Source of the DNA: Alkalihalobacillus pseudalcaliphilus
GTDB lineage: Bacteria > Bacillota > Bacilli > Bacillales > Bacillaceae_D
Direction: 5' to 3'
DNA: 64,000 nucleotides
NCBI RefSeq assembly: GCF_028610675.1
Contig: NZ_JAQQWS010000004.1
Span: 1-64,000, forward strand
The position numbers and the translations under genes were made by a program. Below the pieces are notes generated by a model. The model did not search any database and had not been told where the DNA came from. It saw only the letters and a program-made list of their open reading frames with translations. Below, piece by piece: positions 8,546 through 17,425 of this stretch (positions are counted from its first letter, which is position 1; every line of letters starts with the position of its first letter).

Positions 8546-8995
8546 ATGTCTGACCATCCAATTCAAGGGCTTATGAAAACAGCGATGGAAAATATTAAAG
8601 AAATGGTTGATGTGAATACAATAATAGGAGACCCTGTTGAAACACCCGATGGCAGTGTCATTATGCCTGTATCTAAAGTAGGTTTCGGTTTCGCGGCAGG
8701 TGGTAGTGAATTTGCCGTTGATGGACATCACGATGATACCCAAAGTCATCCTTTTGGTGGAGGAAGTGGTGGGGGAGTCTCCATTACTCCTATGGCCTTT
8801 CTCATCGTAAATAGTCATGGTGTAAAAATGGTACATCTTGATAATAGTACACATCTGTATGAACGATTATTAGATTTTGCTCCTCAAGTAATTGAGAAGA
8901 TACAAGAAATGTTACATCTAGATAAAAGAGAGCACCATCGCGATGAGCACGACCGCCATGATCATCACTCTTATCGCCAGCAACCCCCTATTTAA
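8546..8995 (+). CDS. ytfJ: GerW family sporulation protein YtfJ
   Basis: Members of this family are forespore proteins needed for full spore germination responses. The N-terminal region MSDHPIQGLMKTAMENIKEM and the core with VGDPVE-like (GDPVETPDG) and VSKVGFGFAAGGSEF motifs are diagnostic, followed by a glycine-rich segment (about 70-85). The last 26 residues are very rich in His, Asp, Glu and Arg, and this tail differs from the plain end expected of the family. GAGGAGG lies before the ATG. It is downstream of ytfI in an apparent operon and ends at a terminator. Confidence 0.92.
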   Translation: MSDHPIQGLMKTAMENIKEMVDVNTIIGDPVETPDGSVIMPVSKVGFGFAAGGSEFAVDGHHDDTQSHPFGGGSGGGVSITPMAFLIVNSHGVKMVHLDNSTHLYERLLDFAPQVIEKIQEMLHLDKREHHRDEHDRHDHHSYRQQPPI

Positions 8996-9009
8996 TAATC
9001 AGAAATACG

Positions 9010-9038
9010 AGAGGCAACTTGTAGAGTTGTCTCTTTTT
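9010..9038 (+). terminator. Terminator of ytfJ
   Basis: 9-bp stem (9010-9018 with 9026-9034) followed by TTTTT. The T-run runs straight into a repeat-family end. Confidence 0.85.
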
Positions 9039-9085
9039 GGTATAAAAGTTGCTTGGGCGCTATAAGTATCTTTCATACAAAACAC
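9035..9085 (-). repeat. Short degenerate repeat remnant after ytfJ
   Basis: From the terminator T-run the sequence reads GTATAAAAGTT..CTTGGGC, matching the reversed end of the dispersed repeat (GTATGAAAGT..ACTTGGG), and closes with TTTCATACAAAA at 9071-9082. It looks like a repeat reduced to its two ends. Confidence 0.5.
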
Positions 9086-9207
9086 GACTACTTGCCATGC
9101 ACCATCATTCGGTGCTACGATTAAGAACAGTGTTTTAATATAAAAAAAGCTGTCTAGACCTACATATAAATGCACATCATAAACAGAATTTTATTGGAGG
9201 AGAACCT

Positions 9208-10197
9208 ATGCAAGACAAACAATTAGAGCAATTATTTCATTTATTAGACCGAAGTGCAGAGCTCATCAGTGAAGAACAAGAACTTCCTTATTTAGATGCA
9301 CTTGCACTAGCTGGTGATAAGCTTTCTGCTGGGGAATTCATTGAAACCAAAAATGAGATAGAAAAGAAAAAGCTCAAGCAAATCGTAGAAGACATCTATT
9401 TAGATGAACTTCCAAAAGAAGTGATACGAAAATCCTTTCAACTAACTGTACTCAAAGGTATGAAAGGAGCTACTCAACCACATCACTCATTAACACCGGA
9501 TGCAGTAAGTCTATTTATAAGCTATTTAGTTAATAAAATCTCCTCTGACTTAAAAAGTGAATATTTAGTTGCTGATTTTGCATTAGGAAGTGGAAATTTA
9601 TTATCAGCTGTATTAAATCAATCGACTAAACCGGCACGAGCTGTTGGTTTTGAAGCTGATGAGACATTATTGCATATTGCTTTTGTCAGCTCGAATCTAC
9701 AACGAAATGAAGTAGAATTATTTCATCAAGACAGTATTCAAAACCTACCCTTACTTAAGGCAGACGTCGTTGTAACGGACCTACCGGTTGGATATTATCC
9801 GAATGATATCATTGCTAATGATTATGAACTAAAAGCAGAGTCTGGCCACTCCTATGTACATCATTTAATGATTGAACAAGCTATTCAGCAAACGCGTGAA
9901 GGTGGCTATTTATATTTCTTAATTCCTAACTTCCTCTTTGAAAGTGATCAATCAGAGAAGTTACATCGTTATTTAAAAGAAAAAACGCATATATTGGCTT
10001 TGTTGCAGCTCCCTAAATCAATGTTTCATTCTGAACAACAAGCAAAAAGTATTTTAATGCTACAGAAAAAAGGGACAGAGGTGCAACCTATTCAACAAGC
10101 ACTTATGGCAGAATTACCTTCTTTCTCTAAACCGACAGCTTTGGCCGATATGATCAAACAAATTGATGGTTGGTTCAAGCAAGAATTAGGAAAGTAA
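9208..10197 (+). CDS. ytxK: Class I SAM-dependent methyltransferase YtxK
   Basis: The protein resembles N6-adenine DNA methyltransferases of the type I (HsdM) fold but without partner subunits. The SAM-binding region (ADFALGSGNLLSAVL, about residues 121-135) is present. The catalytic motif reads TDLPVGYYP (about 191-199) where N/D-P-P-F/Y is usual, so DNA methylation activity is unproven. The 329 residues match the Bacillus YtxK family. It has GGAGG before its ATG and its own terminator. It is next to ackA as in B. subtilis. The substrate is unknown. Confidence 0.88.
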   Translation: MQDKQLEQLFHLLDRSAELISEEQELPYLDALALAGDKLSAGEFIETKNEIEKKKLKQIVEDIYLDELPKEVIRKSFQLTVLKGMKGATQPHHSLTPDAVSLFISYLVNKISSDLKSEYLVADFALGSGNLLSAVLNQSTKPARAVGFEADETLLHIAFVSSNLQRNEVELFHQDSIQNLPLLKADVVVTDLPVGYYPNDIIANDYELKAESGHSYVHHLMIEQAIQQTREGGYLYFLIPNFLFESDQSEKLHRYLKEKTHILALLQLPKSMFHSEQQAKSILMLQKKGTEVQPIQQALMAELPSFSKPTALADMIKQIDGWFKQELGK

Positions 10198-10209
10198 AAT
10201 GAATGTAGG

Positions 10210-10246
10210 CAAACCCATTTCACTAAGGTGATGGGTTTGTTTTTGT
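10210..10246 (+). terminator. Terminator of ytxK
   Basis: Stem CAAACCCAT/ATGGGTTTG (10210-10218 with 10231-10239) followed by TTTTTG. Confidence 0.88.
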
Positions 10247-10297
10247 TATAAAGAGCTAGTTTTAAAGAGGAACATCTCAGAATTATAAAGCGTTTTC

Positions 10298-10311
10298 AGT
10301 AAGCGTTATCA
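10298..10311 (+). promoter_or_regulatory. cre site (CcpA operator) upstream of ackA
   Basis: AGTAAGCGTTATCA matches the catabolite response element consensus TGWAARCGYTWNCW at 13 of 14 positions. It lies about 170 bases upstream of the ackA start. In B. subtilis CcpA activates ackA from an upstream cre, so activation by glucose excess is the likely role here. Confidence 0.8.
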
Positions 10312-10483
10312 AATCAGAAAATAAAGAATTCATGAGTTTGATGGAGATATAAGTCGATTTCCCTTGATAAATGAAAGAACGAGTGCTTAAATGGTAATGG
10401 ACATATTGTTATGTATTTAAGTAAAAACTCTAATGTAGAGTCTAACTCTTATTGTATAAAAGCTATAAAGGAGCTGTTTTAAT

Positions 10484-11671
10484 ATGGCAAAAATCATTGC
10501 GATTAATGCTGGTAGTTCATCTTTGAAGTTTCAACTTTTAAATATGCCGGAGGAAACGGTAGTAACAAAAGGTCTTGTTGAAAGAATCGGTATGAAAGAT
10601 TCTATTTTTACGATCGAAGTGAACGGAGAAAAAGATAAGGAAATTACAGATATTCCTGATCATGATGTTGCTGTTAAGATTTTATTAGACAAGTTAACTG
10701 GAACAGGTATAATCTCTTCGTTAGATGAAATTGAAGGAATCGGTCACCGCGTTGTTCATGGCGGAGAGAAATTCAATGATTCTGTTTTAATTAGTGACGA
10801 GGTGTTAGCGGGAATTGAAGAGGTTTCTGAGCTTGCCCCATTACACAATCCAGCAAACATTGTTGGTATTAAAGCATTTAGAAGTGTATTACCAAATGTA
10901 CCAGCAGTTGCTGTATTCGATACGGCTTTCCACCAATCGATGCCTGAAAGCTCTTACCTATATAGCTTGCCATATGATTATTATGAAAAATATGGTATTC
11001 GTAAATATGGTTTCCACGGAACTTCTCATAAATATGTATCGGAGAGAGCGGCCGAATTATTAGATCGTCCTCTAAAAGATTTACGTTTAATCTCTTGTCA
11101 CCTAGGAAATGGTGCAAGTATTGCTGCTATTGAAGGAGGAGAATCGATTGATACATCAATGGGATTCACTCCTTTAGCTGGTGTTACAATGGGAACTCGT
11201 TCTGGTGATATCGATCCTGCCTTAATTCCGTATATTATGGAGAAGACAGGTAAAGATGCCAATGAGGTTATCAACGTATTAAATAAAGAGAGTGGTATGT
11301 TAGGTGTTACAGGTTTTTCTAGTGACCTTCGTGATATCGAAACAGAAGCAGAAGCTGGTAATGAACGTGCTGAATTAGCTTTAGAAGTTTTTACATCTCG
11401 TATTCATAAGTATATTGGTTCTTATGCTGCAAGTATGAAAGGCGTAGATGCCATTATCTTTACAGCTGGTATTGGTGAAAACAGTGATGTTATTCGCGAA
11501 CGTGTATTAGAAGGTTTAGAATACATGGGTGTTTATTGGGACCCATCTCTAAATAAAGTCCGTGGAAAAGAAGCGTTCTTAAACTATCCACATTCTCCAG
11601 TTAAAGTAATTATCATTCCTACAAATGAAGAAGTGATGATTGCACGCGATACGATCCGATTAGGTCAATAA
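10484..11671 (+). CDS. ackA: Acetate kinase
   Basis: It converts acetyl phosphate and ADP to acetate and ATP in overflow metabolism. The 395 residues begin with the ASKHA phosphate motif INAGSSSLKFQLL, and show VFDTAFHQSMP (about 145-155), GHRVVHGGE (about 87-95), GFHGTSHKYV (about 175) and IGENSDVIRERV near the C-terminus. AAGGAG precedes the ATG. It is a single gene with its own terminator, and the cre site upstream points to CcpA control. Confidence 0.97.
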   Translation: MAKIIAINAGSSSLKFQLLNMPEETVVTKGLVERIGMKDSIFTIEVNGEKDKEITDIPDHDVAVKILLDKLTGTGIISSLDEIEGIGHRVVHGGEKFNDSVLISDEVLAGIEEVSELAPLHNPANIVGIKAFRSVLPNVPAVAVFDTAFHQSMPESSYLYSLPYDYYEKYGIRKYGFHGTSHKYVSERAAELLDRPLKDLRLISCHLGNGASIAAIEGGESIDTSMGFTPLAGVTMGTRSGDIDPALIPYIMEKTGKDANEVINVLNKESGMLGVTGFSSDLRDIETEAEAGNERAELALEVFTSRIHKYIGSYAASMKGVDAIIFTAGIGENSDVIRERVLEGLEYMGVYWDPSLNKVRGKEAFLNYPHSPVKVIIIPTNEEVMIARDTIRLGQ

Positions 11672-11683
11672 TTTTCTAACGAT

Positions 11684-11721
11684 AAAAACGTGGTGAGTAG
11701 CTTTTACTCATCGCGTTTTTT
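11684..11721 (+). terminator. Terminator of ackA
   Basis: A stem of about 15 bp (AAAAACGTGGTGAGTA paired with ACTCATCGCGTTTTT). The 3' T-run is shared with the end of repeat copy B. Confidence 0.9.
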
Positions 11722-12166
11722 GTATGAAAGTGGACTTGGGTTGTGCTCATTTCTCGAAATAACTTGACCTTTCGGTCTTTGTTTTTGGACCGTTTTTGAA
11801 AATCGAAAACACCTTATCAGATGAATGAATTCATCTGAATGGTGTTTCGATTTTCAAAACTTCACGCGAATGCGTGAAGTAGCAAAGCAAGCTTTGCTAA
11901 CGGTCCAAAAACACTTGGATTTTAGTTGCTAATCCTGATGGGTTATTACTCTCTCTTTTTTTATTGTTGGTGGCTGGTTGTGCGGTGCACTGAATCTTTT
12001 TAGGAAAGCTCTTGCGAGATCCTTCCTAAAAAGTGGCGGGGCTACGGCAAAGTGTGAGAATGCTCAAAACCGTTATTGAATGAAAAGCCACCAGTTAAAG
12101 ATCAAAACCACACTTTCATCTTTGTTGGTGGCGGTCTCTTGGCTTTAATATGTCGATTTTGTATGT
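11720..12166 (-). repeat. Dispersed intergenic repeat, copy B (full form)
   Basis: Reversed full copy of the repeat at 1853-2301, with the same order of blocks: CACCAACAAAGATGAAAG module, ACTGGTGGCTTTTCATTC, GCCGTAGCCCCGCCAC, the TTTTTAGGAA hairpin, GTGCACCGCACAACCAGCC, the 130-bp junction and the CTTTCATACAAAA end, which lies on the ackA terminator T-run. The size between end motifs is nearly the same as in copy A. Confidence 0.85.
11782..11911 (-). repeat. 130-bp four-way junction insert, copy 2
   Basis: Arms TTTTTGGACCGTT at 11782-11794 and its complement at 11899-11911 enclose three abutting hairpins (11795-11858, 11859-11880, 11881-11898). Compared with copy 1, the 18-base hairpin has a C-G pair changed to A-T, and the long hairpin has several paired changes including C-G to T-A in its apical stem. 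Confidence 0.85.
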
Positions 12167-12259
12167 TGATGAATGAAAAGTACGCACATTTCCGTTATGA
12201 TGAACTTAGATACCTTTGCATATAATAGAGCAAGTTTAGCTATAGGGAGTCGATGAAAC

Positions 12260-13144
12260 ATGAGTACATGGCAAGAGTTAAAAGAAGGCGAAAAAATAAC
12301 AGGTTTCTTTTTTGTGAGAGAGAAAGAGATGAAGCAGGCGATTAATGGCAGTGATTATGGTTCTTTTTTGTTAGAGCGCCATTTAGAAAGAATACCAGCA
12401 AAAATGTGGGATATCGGTGAAGAGTTACAAAAAAATGTACAAAAAAAAACGCTTGTTAAAGTCGAAGGCGTTATTTCAAGCTATCGAAACAAAAAAGAAT
12501 TGACGATACAAAAGATGCGTTTGGCAAAAGATGATGATAAAGTTAATGTCACAGAGTTACTAACAAAAAAAGGACTTTCGCGAGAAGTTTTGTGGCTAGA
12601 ACTACGTACATGTATGGATGATATTCAAAATGAATCATTAAAAAAGCTTGTTATGACTGTATATGGACAACGTTATATACGAGAGAAAATAACTACTTTA
12701 CCAGCGTCTAAGCAACGGCATCATGCATATTATGCAGGGGAACTCGAACATATTGTAGAATTATGCCAAACGGCTACGCAATTATTCCCTCTGTATCAAC
12801 ACGTAAACCGTGATATCGTGTTAGCTGCATGCACCTTGCATAATATTGGAATTGTACGAGTCTTAGATGATCCCTTTGCCCCAAGCTATACAAATGAAGG
12901 GAAGCTATTAGGTCAGATCCTTTTAACTTTTGAGATCATTCACGAGGCCATATTTGAAGCAGGAATCGACAAGTCTAACCAAGAACTATTACATATGAAG
13001 CATTGTATCGCAAGTCAGTATGGCCCAATAGATAATGCTTGGGGAAGTGCAGTCAATCCATCTACACCAGAGGCGATATTTTTCCATCATATTAAAGAGT
13101 TAAATGCCAAAGTTCACACAAACTCCACTGAATCTAATGAATAA
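12260..13144 (+). CDS. YhaM-like OB-fold/HD protein with altered catalytic residues
   Basis: The layout is that of the 3'-5' exoribonuclease YhaM: an N-terminal OB-fold (about 10-90) and an HD domain (about 150-285). The start HHAYYAGELEH (154-164) is conserved, but the HD motif reads LHNIGI (193-198) where active YhaM has LHD-x-GK, the later SHHG is SQYG (252-255), and the LDxK motif is ELNAK (280-284). The metal-binding Asp and two further ligands therefore appear lost, so a non-catalytic role in nucleic acid binding is inferred. It is a single gene; TATAAT lies at 12221-12226. Confidence 0.8.
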   Translation: MSTWQELKEGEKITGFFFVREKEMKQAINGSDYGSFLLERHLERIPAKMWDIGEELQKNVQKKTLVKVEGVISSYRNKKELTIQKMRLAKDDDKVNVTELLTKKGLSREVLWLELRTCMDDIQNESLKKLVMTVYGQRYIREKITTLPASKQRHHAYYAGELEHIVELCQTATQLFPLYQHVNRDIVLAACTLHNIGIVRVLDDPFAPSYTNEGKLLGQILLTFEIIHEAIFEAGIDKSNQELLHMKHCIASQYGPIDNAWGSAVNPSTPEAIFFHHIKELNAKVHTNSTESNE

Positions 13145-13329
13145 GCCATAAACCTAAAGAGAAGTAAGAGAAATAAAACGACTAGCAACAAAAAAGGCGG
13201 ACATCGTGAGAGCCTAAAAGTGCGGTTTGGAACTTTGTTTAATGAAGGTCTGGTTATATGAGTAGAGTTGCAATTGCCTGATGACTTCATGTAATTGGTT
13301 CTTGTAATGAATGTTGTAAGAATTTGAAT

Positions 13330-13738
13330 AAAAGATACTTTGATAGCTAGCGGTAATTAGAACTTCGCACGTGAGCATGAGCCTTAACTTTCAAAACCCG
13401 CATGGCAAAGTTGAATTCACTTTACCACCAACAAAGATGAAAGTGGTTTTTGGCACTTTGCCTGTTGGCACTTTATTTAATTTGATTTTATTCTTTTTCA
13501 TTTTAAATGTATGGTGTTAGATTGTGTTGTGAACTAGAGAATTAGCAGAAACCTAGCGGACGAAAACATGGACGTAGTGGCAGAGCTGAGATCGAGCGGC
13601 GAAGTCGATTAGCTCAGCGACACGTGATTGTCTCGGAGCATAATTTTCGGTAGCGGGTGAGCAAAAATCCGCACATGAGCATCAACTTTATACAAAAGAA
13701 TTCAAAATATATCATTTAAAGAGTAGGTGAATAGGAAG
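13330..13738 (+). repeat. Dispersed intergenic repeat, copy G (variant with AGCTGAGATC hairpin)
   Basis: 13330-13396 is an end fragment (CGCACGTGAGCATGAGCC then AACTTTCAAAA). 13397-13480 has the CACCAACAAAGATGAAAGTGG module. 13555-13698 has a hairpin AGCTGAGATCGAGCGGCGA/GATTAGCTC, then CGGAGCATAATTTTCGGTAG and AACTTTATACAAAA. The same order occurs at 48759-49067. The preceding 13145-13330 has no gene and no clear signal. Confidence 0.75.
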
Positions 13739-14578
13739 ATGGAACAATTTAAAAGAGAGCAAAGTCGCTTAAATGAAATTTTACAATGGGAACAAGATTA
13801 TTTGCAATTTCATCACGAACAATTCCTTAAACGGGCAGATAAAGTCGCTCCTGCCCTCAAAGAATGGAAGCTACCAATCGATCAAAAAGTAGTGAATCAG
13901 TTAGATTCAATCTTTATACAATTACAATCCTTCATCCAAAATAACAAAAATGACCAAGAACTAAAAGAAAAGGTATTTCGATACGCAAGGCTGTTTAATC
14001 CTCAAATAGAAAATGTAGAAGACATGAAAACATTATCAATTGACCAGTTACATTACTTATCCGAACAATTTATGGCCAAACAGCGCCTGCTAGCCGTAGG
14101 ACAAGGAAGTGTAACAGGATTAGGTGGTTTTTTATTACTAGCCATTGACCTACCCGTTCTCGCTTCCATTCATCTAAGAACGATTCAACAACTAGCAATG
14201 GTATATGGTTATGATACAAAAAAACCACTTGAACAAGTCATAGCCTTAAAGCTATATTATTTAGCGACATTGCCAAAAGCGAATCAATATGAAGCGTGGG
14301 ATGATTTATTTGATGAGATTTCATACTATGAGCAAGAGCATATTTTTTATGAAGGTGAAGACCAAGTCTTTGATTCTGCTTGGTTTGGTCAGCTGGTTAA
14401 ACAAATAGGAAAAAATATGCTTATATCCGTATTGCGGAGAAAGTCCATTCAAGGTGTCCCTTTATTAGGAATTGCTATTGGTGCAGGCATGAACTATCAA
14501 CTAACAAAGCAAGTAACAAATGTAGTTGAACATTTTTATCAAAAACGATTGCTGCTAGAACGTTTAGGAGAAGTATAA
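13739..14578 (+). CDS. EcsC family protein
   Basis: The sequence matches the EcsC family, named after the third gene of the B. subtilis ecs ABC-transporter operon; the biochemical role is unknown. It has a helical N-terminal half with coiled-coil character (about 1-110), a hydrophobic glycine-rich segment (GQGSVTGLGGFLLLAIDLPVL region, about 121-143) and a second one near 240-260 (GVPLLGIAIGAGMNY), features that define the family. The start at 13739 follows AGGTGA by eight bases; a GTG twelve bases upstream lacks a good site. It stands alone before argG. Confidence 0.82.
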   Translation: MEQFKREQSRLNEILQWEQDYLQFHHEQFLKRADKVAPALKEWKLPIDQKVVNQLDSIFIQLQSFIQNNKNDQELKEKVFRYARLFNPQIENVEDMKTLSIDQLHYLSEQFMAKQRLLAVGQGSVTGLGGFLLLAIDLPVLASIHLRTIQQLAMVYGYDTKKPLEQVIALKLYYLATLPKANQYEAWDDLFDEISYYEQEHIFYEGEDQVFDSAWFGQLVKQIGKNMLISVLRRKSIQGVPLLGIAIGAGMNYQLTKQVTNVVEHFYQKRLLLERLGEV

Positions 14579-14637
14579 AAAAGAGAACAATAATTTTATA
14601 AAACTTTATAAATACCTATTGCCAAAATTCATGTTCA

Positions 14638-14749
14638 TTGTTAAAGTAATGTATATTAATAAGATTGAATTTAGGTTTTATACAATCAGTTGAAGAGCTT
14701 AAAAGGCTCTTTTCTTTCGAATATTAATGTATAAAAATAATTATACAAG
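14638..14749 (+). promoter_or_regulatory. argGH promoter and leader with arginine-box-like site
   Basis: TTGTTA at 14638-14643, 16-base spacer, TAAGAT at 14660-14665. In the leader, AAGAGC/GCTCTT (about 14694-14712) forms a short hairpin followed by TTTTCTTT. At 14727-14749 an AT-rich imperfect palindrome around TATAAAAATAATTATA resembles the AhrC/ArgR box (CATGAATAAAAATTCAAG). Repression by arginine through AhrC is inferred. Confidence 0.5.
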
Positions 14750-14777
14750 TATGATTATTCAGTGGAGGGAACAAATC

Positions 14778-15989
14778 ATGACAAAAAAGAAAGTAGTATT
14801 AGCGTATTCTGGGGGATTAGATACATCAGTAGCCATTAAGTGGCTTTCTGATCAAGGTTATGATGTTATTGCAGTAGGATTAGATGTTGGTGAAGGGAAA
14901 GATCTAGATTTTGTAAAACAAAAAGCATTGGACGTAGGTGCTATTGAATCATACTCAATCGATGCAAAAAAAGAGTTTGCTGAGGATTTTGTTTTACCTG
15001 CTCTACAAGCACATACGATGTATGAAGATAAATACCCATTGGTTTCAGCTTTATCTCGTCCGTTAATTTCTAAAAAGTTAGTTGAAATTGCGGAGCAGAC
15101 GGGTGCATCAGCCGTTGCTCATGGATGTACAGGTAAAGGGAATGACCAAGTACGTTTTGAAGTATCCATTCAAGCACTAAATCCAAATTTAGAAGTGCTG
15201 GCACCGGTTCGTGAGTGGGCATGGTCTCGTGATGAAGAAATTGCTTATGCAAAAAAGAATCATATTCCGATTCCAATTGACCTTGATAACCCTTATTCAG
15301 TTGACCAAAACCTTTGGGGGCGTGCCAATGAATGTGGGATTTTAGAAGACCCTTGGGCTACACCTCCAGAAGGGGCTTATGAGTTAACAACAGCCTTAGA
15401 GCATACACCGGATACGGCAGATATCATTGAGATTGAATTTGAACAAGGTGTACCAGTAGCTATTAATGGGGTCAAATATCAATTAGATCAGTTAATTCTT
15501 TATTTGAATGATCTTGCAGGCAAACATGGGGTTGGACGTATTGACCATGTAGAAAACCGCTTAGTTGGAATTAAATCACGTGAAGTTTACGAGTGCCCTG
15601 GTGCGATGACATTGATTAAGGCACATAAAGAGTTAGAGGATATTACATTATCTAAAGAAGTAGCACATTTCAAACCAGTTATCTCAAAGAAACTTACAGA
15701 GCTTATTTATGATGGCTTATGGTTCTCGCCATTACAACCTGCTTTGTTAGCTTTCTTAAAAGAAACACAAAAGTCCGTAACTGGAGTTGTACGTGTAAAA
15801 TTATTTAAAGGTCATGCGATTGTGGAAGGTCGTAAATCTCCTTATTCTTTATATGATGAAAAATTAGCTACGTACTCGACAGATGATGAGTTTGACCACA
15901 GTGCAGCCGTTGGTTTTATTTCTCTTTGGGGCTTAACTACAAAAGTACACAGCATGGTGAACAAGGAGAAAAAGGAGGTTACACTGTGA
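14778..15989 (+). CDS. argG: Argininosuccinate synthase
   Basis: It joins citrulline and aspartate using ATP, the penultimate step of arginine synthesis. The N-terminal PP-loop reads AYSGGLDTSVAI (about 9-20). Further family motifs include GCTGKGNDQVRFE (about 114-126) and SPYSLYD near the C-terminus. An upstream in-frame ATG would add 17 residues, but GGAGGG lies eight bases before 14778, which gives the family N-terminus MTKKKVVLAYSGG. It overlaps argH by four bases (GTGA), so the two are translationally coupled. Confidence 0.96.
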   Translation: MTKKKVVLAYSGGLDTSVAIKWLSDQGYDVIAVGLDVGEGKDLDFVKQKALDVGAIESYSIDAKKEFAEDFVLPALQAHTMYEDKYPLVSALSRPLISKKLVEIAEQTGASAVAHGCTGKGNDQVRFEVSIQALNPNLEVLAPVREWAWSRDEEIAYAKKNHIPIPIDLDNPYSVDQNLWGRANECGILEDPWATPPEGAYELTTALEHTPDTADIIEIEFEQGVPVAINGVKYQLDQLILYLNDLAGKHGVGRIDHVENRLVGIKSREVYECPGAMTLIKAHKELEDITLSKEVAHFKPVISKKLTELIYDGLWFSPLQPALLAFLKETQKSVTGVVRVKLFKGHAIVEGRKSPYSLYDEKLATYSTDDEFDHSAAVGFISLWGLTTKVHSMVNKEKKEVTL

Positions 15990-17356
15990 CAAAGCTTTGG
16001 GGAGGACGCTTCACAAAAACAGCAGAGGAGTGGGTTGACGCGTTTGGAGCGTCAATCGGCTTCGACCAGAAGTTAGTGGATGAAGATATTGAAGGCAGTC
16101 TTGCTCATGTCACGATGCTTGGTAAGTGCGAAATCTTATCGAGCGAAGAGGTTGAGCTAATTAAAGGTGGATTAAATATCCTTCGTGAAAAAGCGAAAAA
16201 AGGTGAGTTAGAGTTTTCCGTTCACAATGAAGATATTCATTTAAATTTGGAGAAGTTTTTGATCGATGAAATCGGTCCCGTAGGTGGTAAACTTCATACA
16301 GGAAGAAGTAGAAATGACCAAGTGGCGACCGATATGCATTTATATCTACGTAATCAAACAGAAGAAATTATGAGTGCGGTTAAGAAACTCCAAGAGGCTA
16401 TTGTATGTCAAGCCAATGATCATATTGAAACGTTAATTCCAGGTTATACGCATTTGCAGAGAGCACAGCCTGTTTCGTTTTCACATCATTTATTAGCTTA
16501 TTTTTGGATGCTTGAGCGCGATTATAGCAGACTTTCAGATAGTCTTAAACGTGTAAATATCTCACCTTTAGGTGCTGGAGCCTTGGCAGGGACGACTTTT
16601 CCAATTGACCGAGAATATTCTGCTCAATTATTAGAGTTTGAAGGCATTTATGAAAATAGTCTTGATGCGGTTAGTGATCGAGATTTTATTGTCGAGTTTC
16701 TTGCAGCTTCTTCAACGTTAATGATGCATTTATCTCGTTTTGCAGAGGAGCTCATTTTATGGTCTTCCCAAGAGTTTCAATTCATAGAAATGGATGATAC
16801 CTTTGCTACTGGTAGTAGTATTATGCCTCAGAAAAAGAACCCAGATATGGCTGAATTGATTCGTGGTAAAACAGGAAGAGTATACGGCAATCTGTTTTCC
16901 CTTTTAACAACCTTAAAAGGGTTGCCTCTGGCCTACAATAAGGACATGCAAGAGGATAAAGAGGGGATGTTTGATACCGTTGAGACTGTAAAAGGATCCT
17001 TACTTATCTTTGCAGGTATGATTGAGACGATGAAAGTCAAAGCTGAAGTGATGAATGAGGCGGTTCACCAAGACTTTTCAAACGCAACCGAATTGGCTGA
17101 TTACCTTGCAACAAAAGGAATGCCATTCCGCGAAGCACATGAGGTTGTTGGTAAACTGGTTCTTACTGCCATCAATAAAGGTGTATTTTTATTAGAACTT
17201 CCATTTAGTGACTATAAAGATGCAAGTGACTTATTTGAAGAAGATATTTATGAGGTATTGCAGCCTAAGACAGTCGTTGCTAGAAGGAATAGTGCAGGTG
17301 GGACAGGGTTTGAACAAGTGAAAAAGGCATTAGCTAAAGCCCAATCGCTTTTATAA
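15986..17356 (+). CDS. argH: Argininosuccinate lyase
   Basis: It splits argininosuccinate to arginine and fumarate. The GTG start overlaps the argG stop and is preceded by AAGGAGGT; the product then begins MTKLWGGRF, the family start. The fumarase/aspartase superfamily signature GSSIMPQKKNPD (about 277-288), with the catalytic serine loop, is intact, as are HTGRSRNDQVATDMHLY (about 104-120) and TPGYTHLQ-like (IPGYTHLQRAQP). Length 456 is normal. The operon ends at a terminator 30 bases downstream. Confidence 0.96.
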   Translation: MTKLWGGRFTKTAEEWVDAFGASIGFDQKLVDEDIEGSLAHVTMLGKCEILSSEEVELIKGGLNILREKAKKGELEFSVHNEDIHLNLEKFLIDEIGPVGGKLHTGRSRNDQVATDMHLYLRNQTEEIMSAVKKLQEAIVCQANDHIETLIPGYTHLQRAQPVSFSHHLLAYFWMLERDYSRLSDSLKRVNISPLGAGALAGTTFPIDREYSAQLLEFEGIYENSLDAVSDRDFIVEFLAASSTLMMHLSRFAEELILWSSQEFQFIEMDDTFATGSSIMPQKKNPDMAELIRGKTGRVYGNLFSLLTTLKGLPLAYNKDMQEDKEGMFDTVETVKGSLLIFAGMIETMKVKAEVMNEAVHQDFSNATELADYLATKGMPFREAHEVVGKLVLTAINKGVFLLELPFSDYKDASDLFEEDIYEVLQPKTVVARRNSAGGTGFEQVKKALAKAQSLL

Positions 17357-17385
17357 AATGTATAGGTAAATCAAGATATATTTGT

Positions 17386-17425
17386 ACCGTTGACATTCTA
17401 GTGAGAAATGTCGACGGTTTTGTTT
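17386..17425 (+). terminator. Terminator of argGH
   Basis: 12-bp stem (17386-17397 with 17407-17418, one wobble) and TTTTGTTTTG. Confidence 0.88.
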
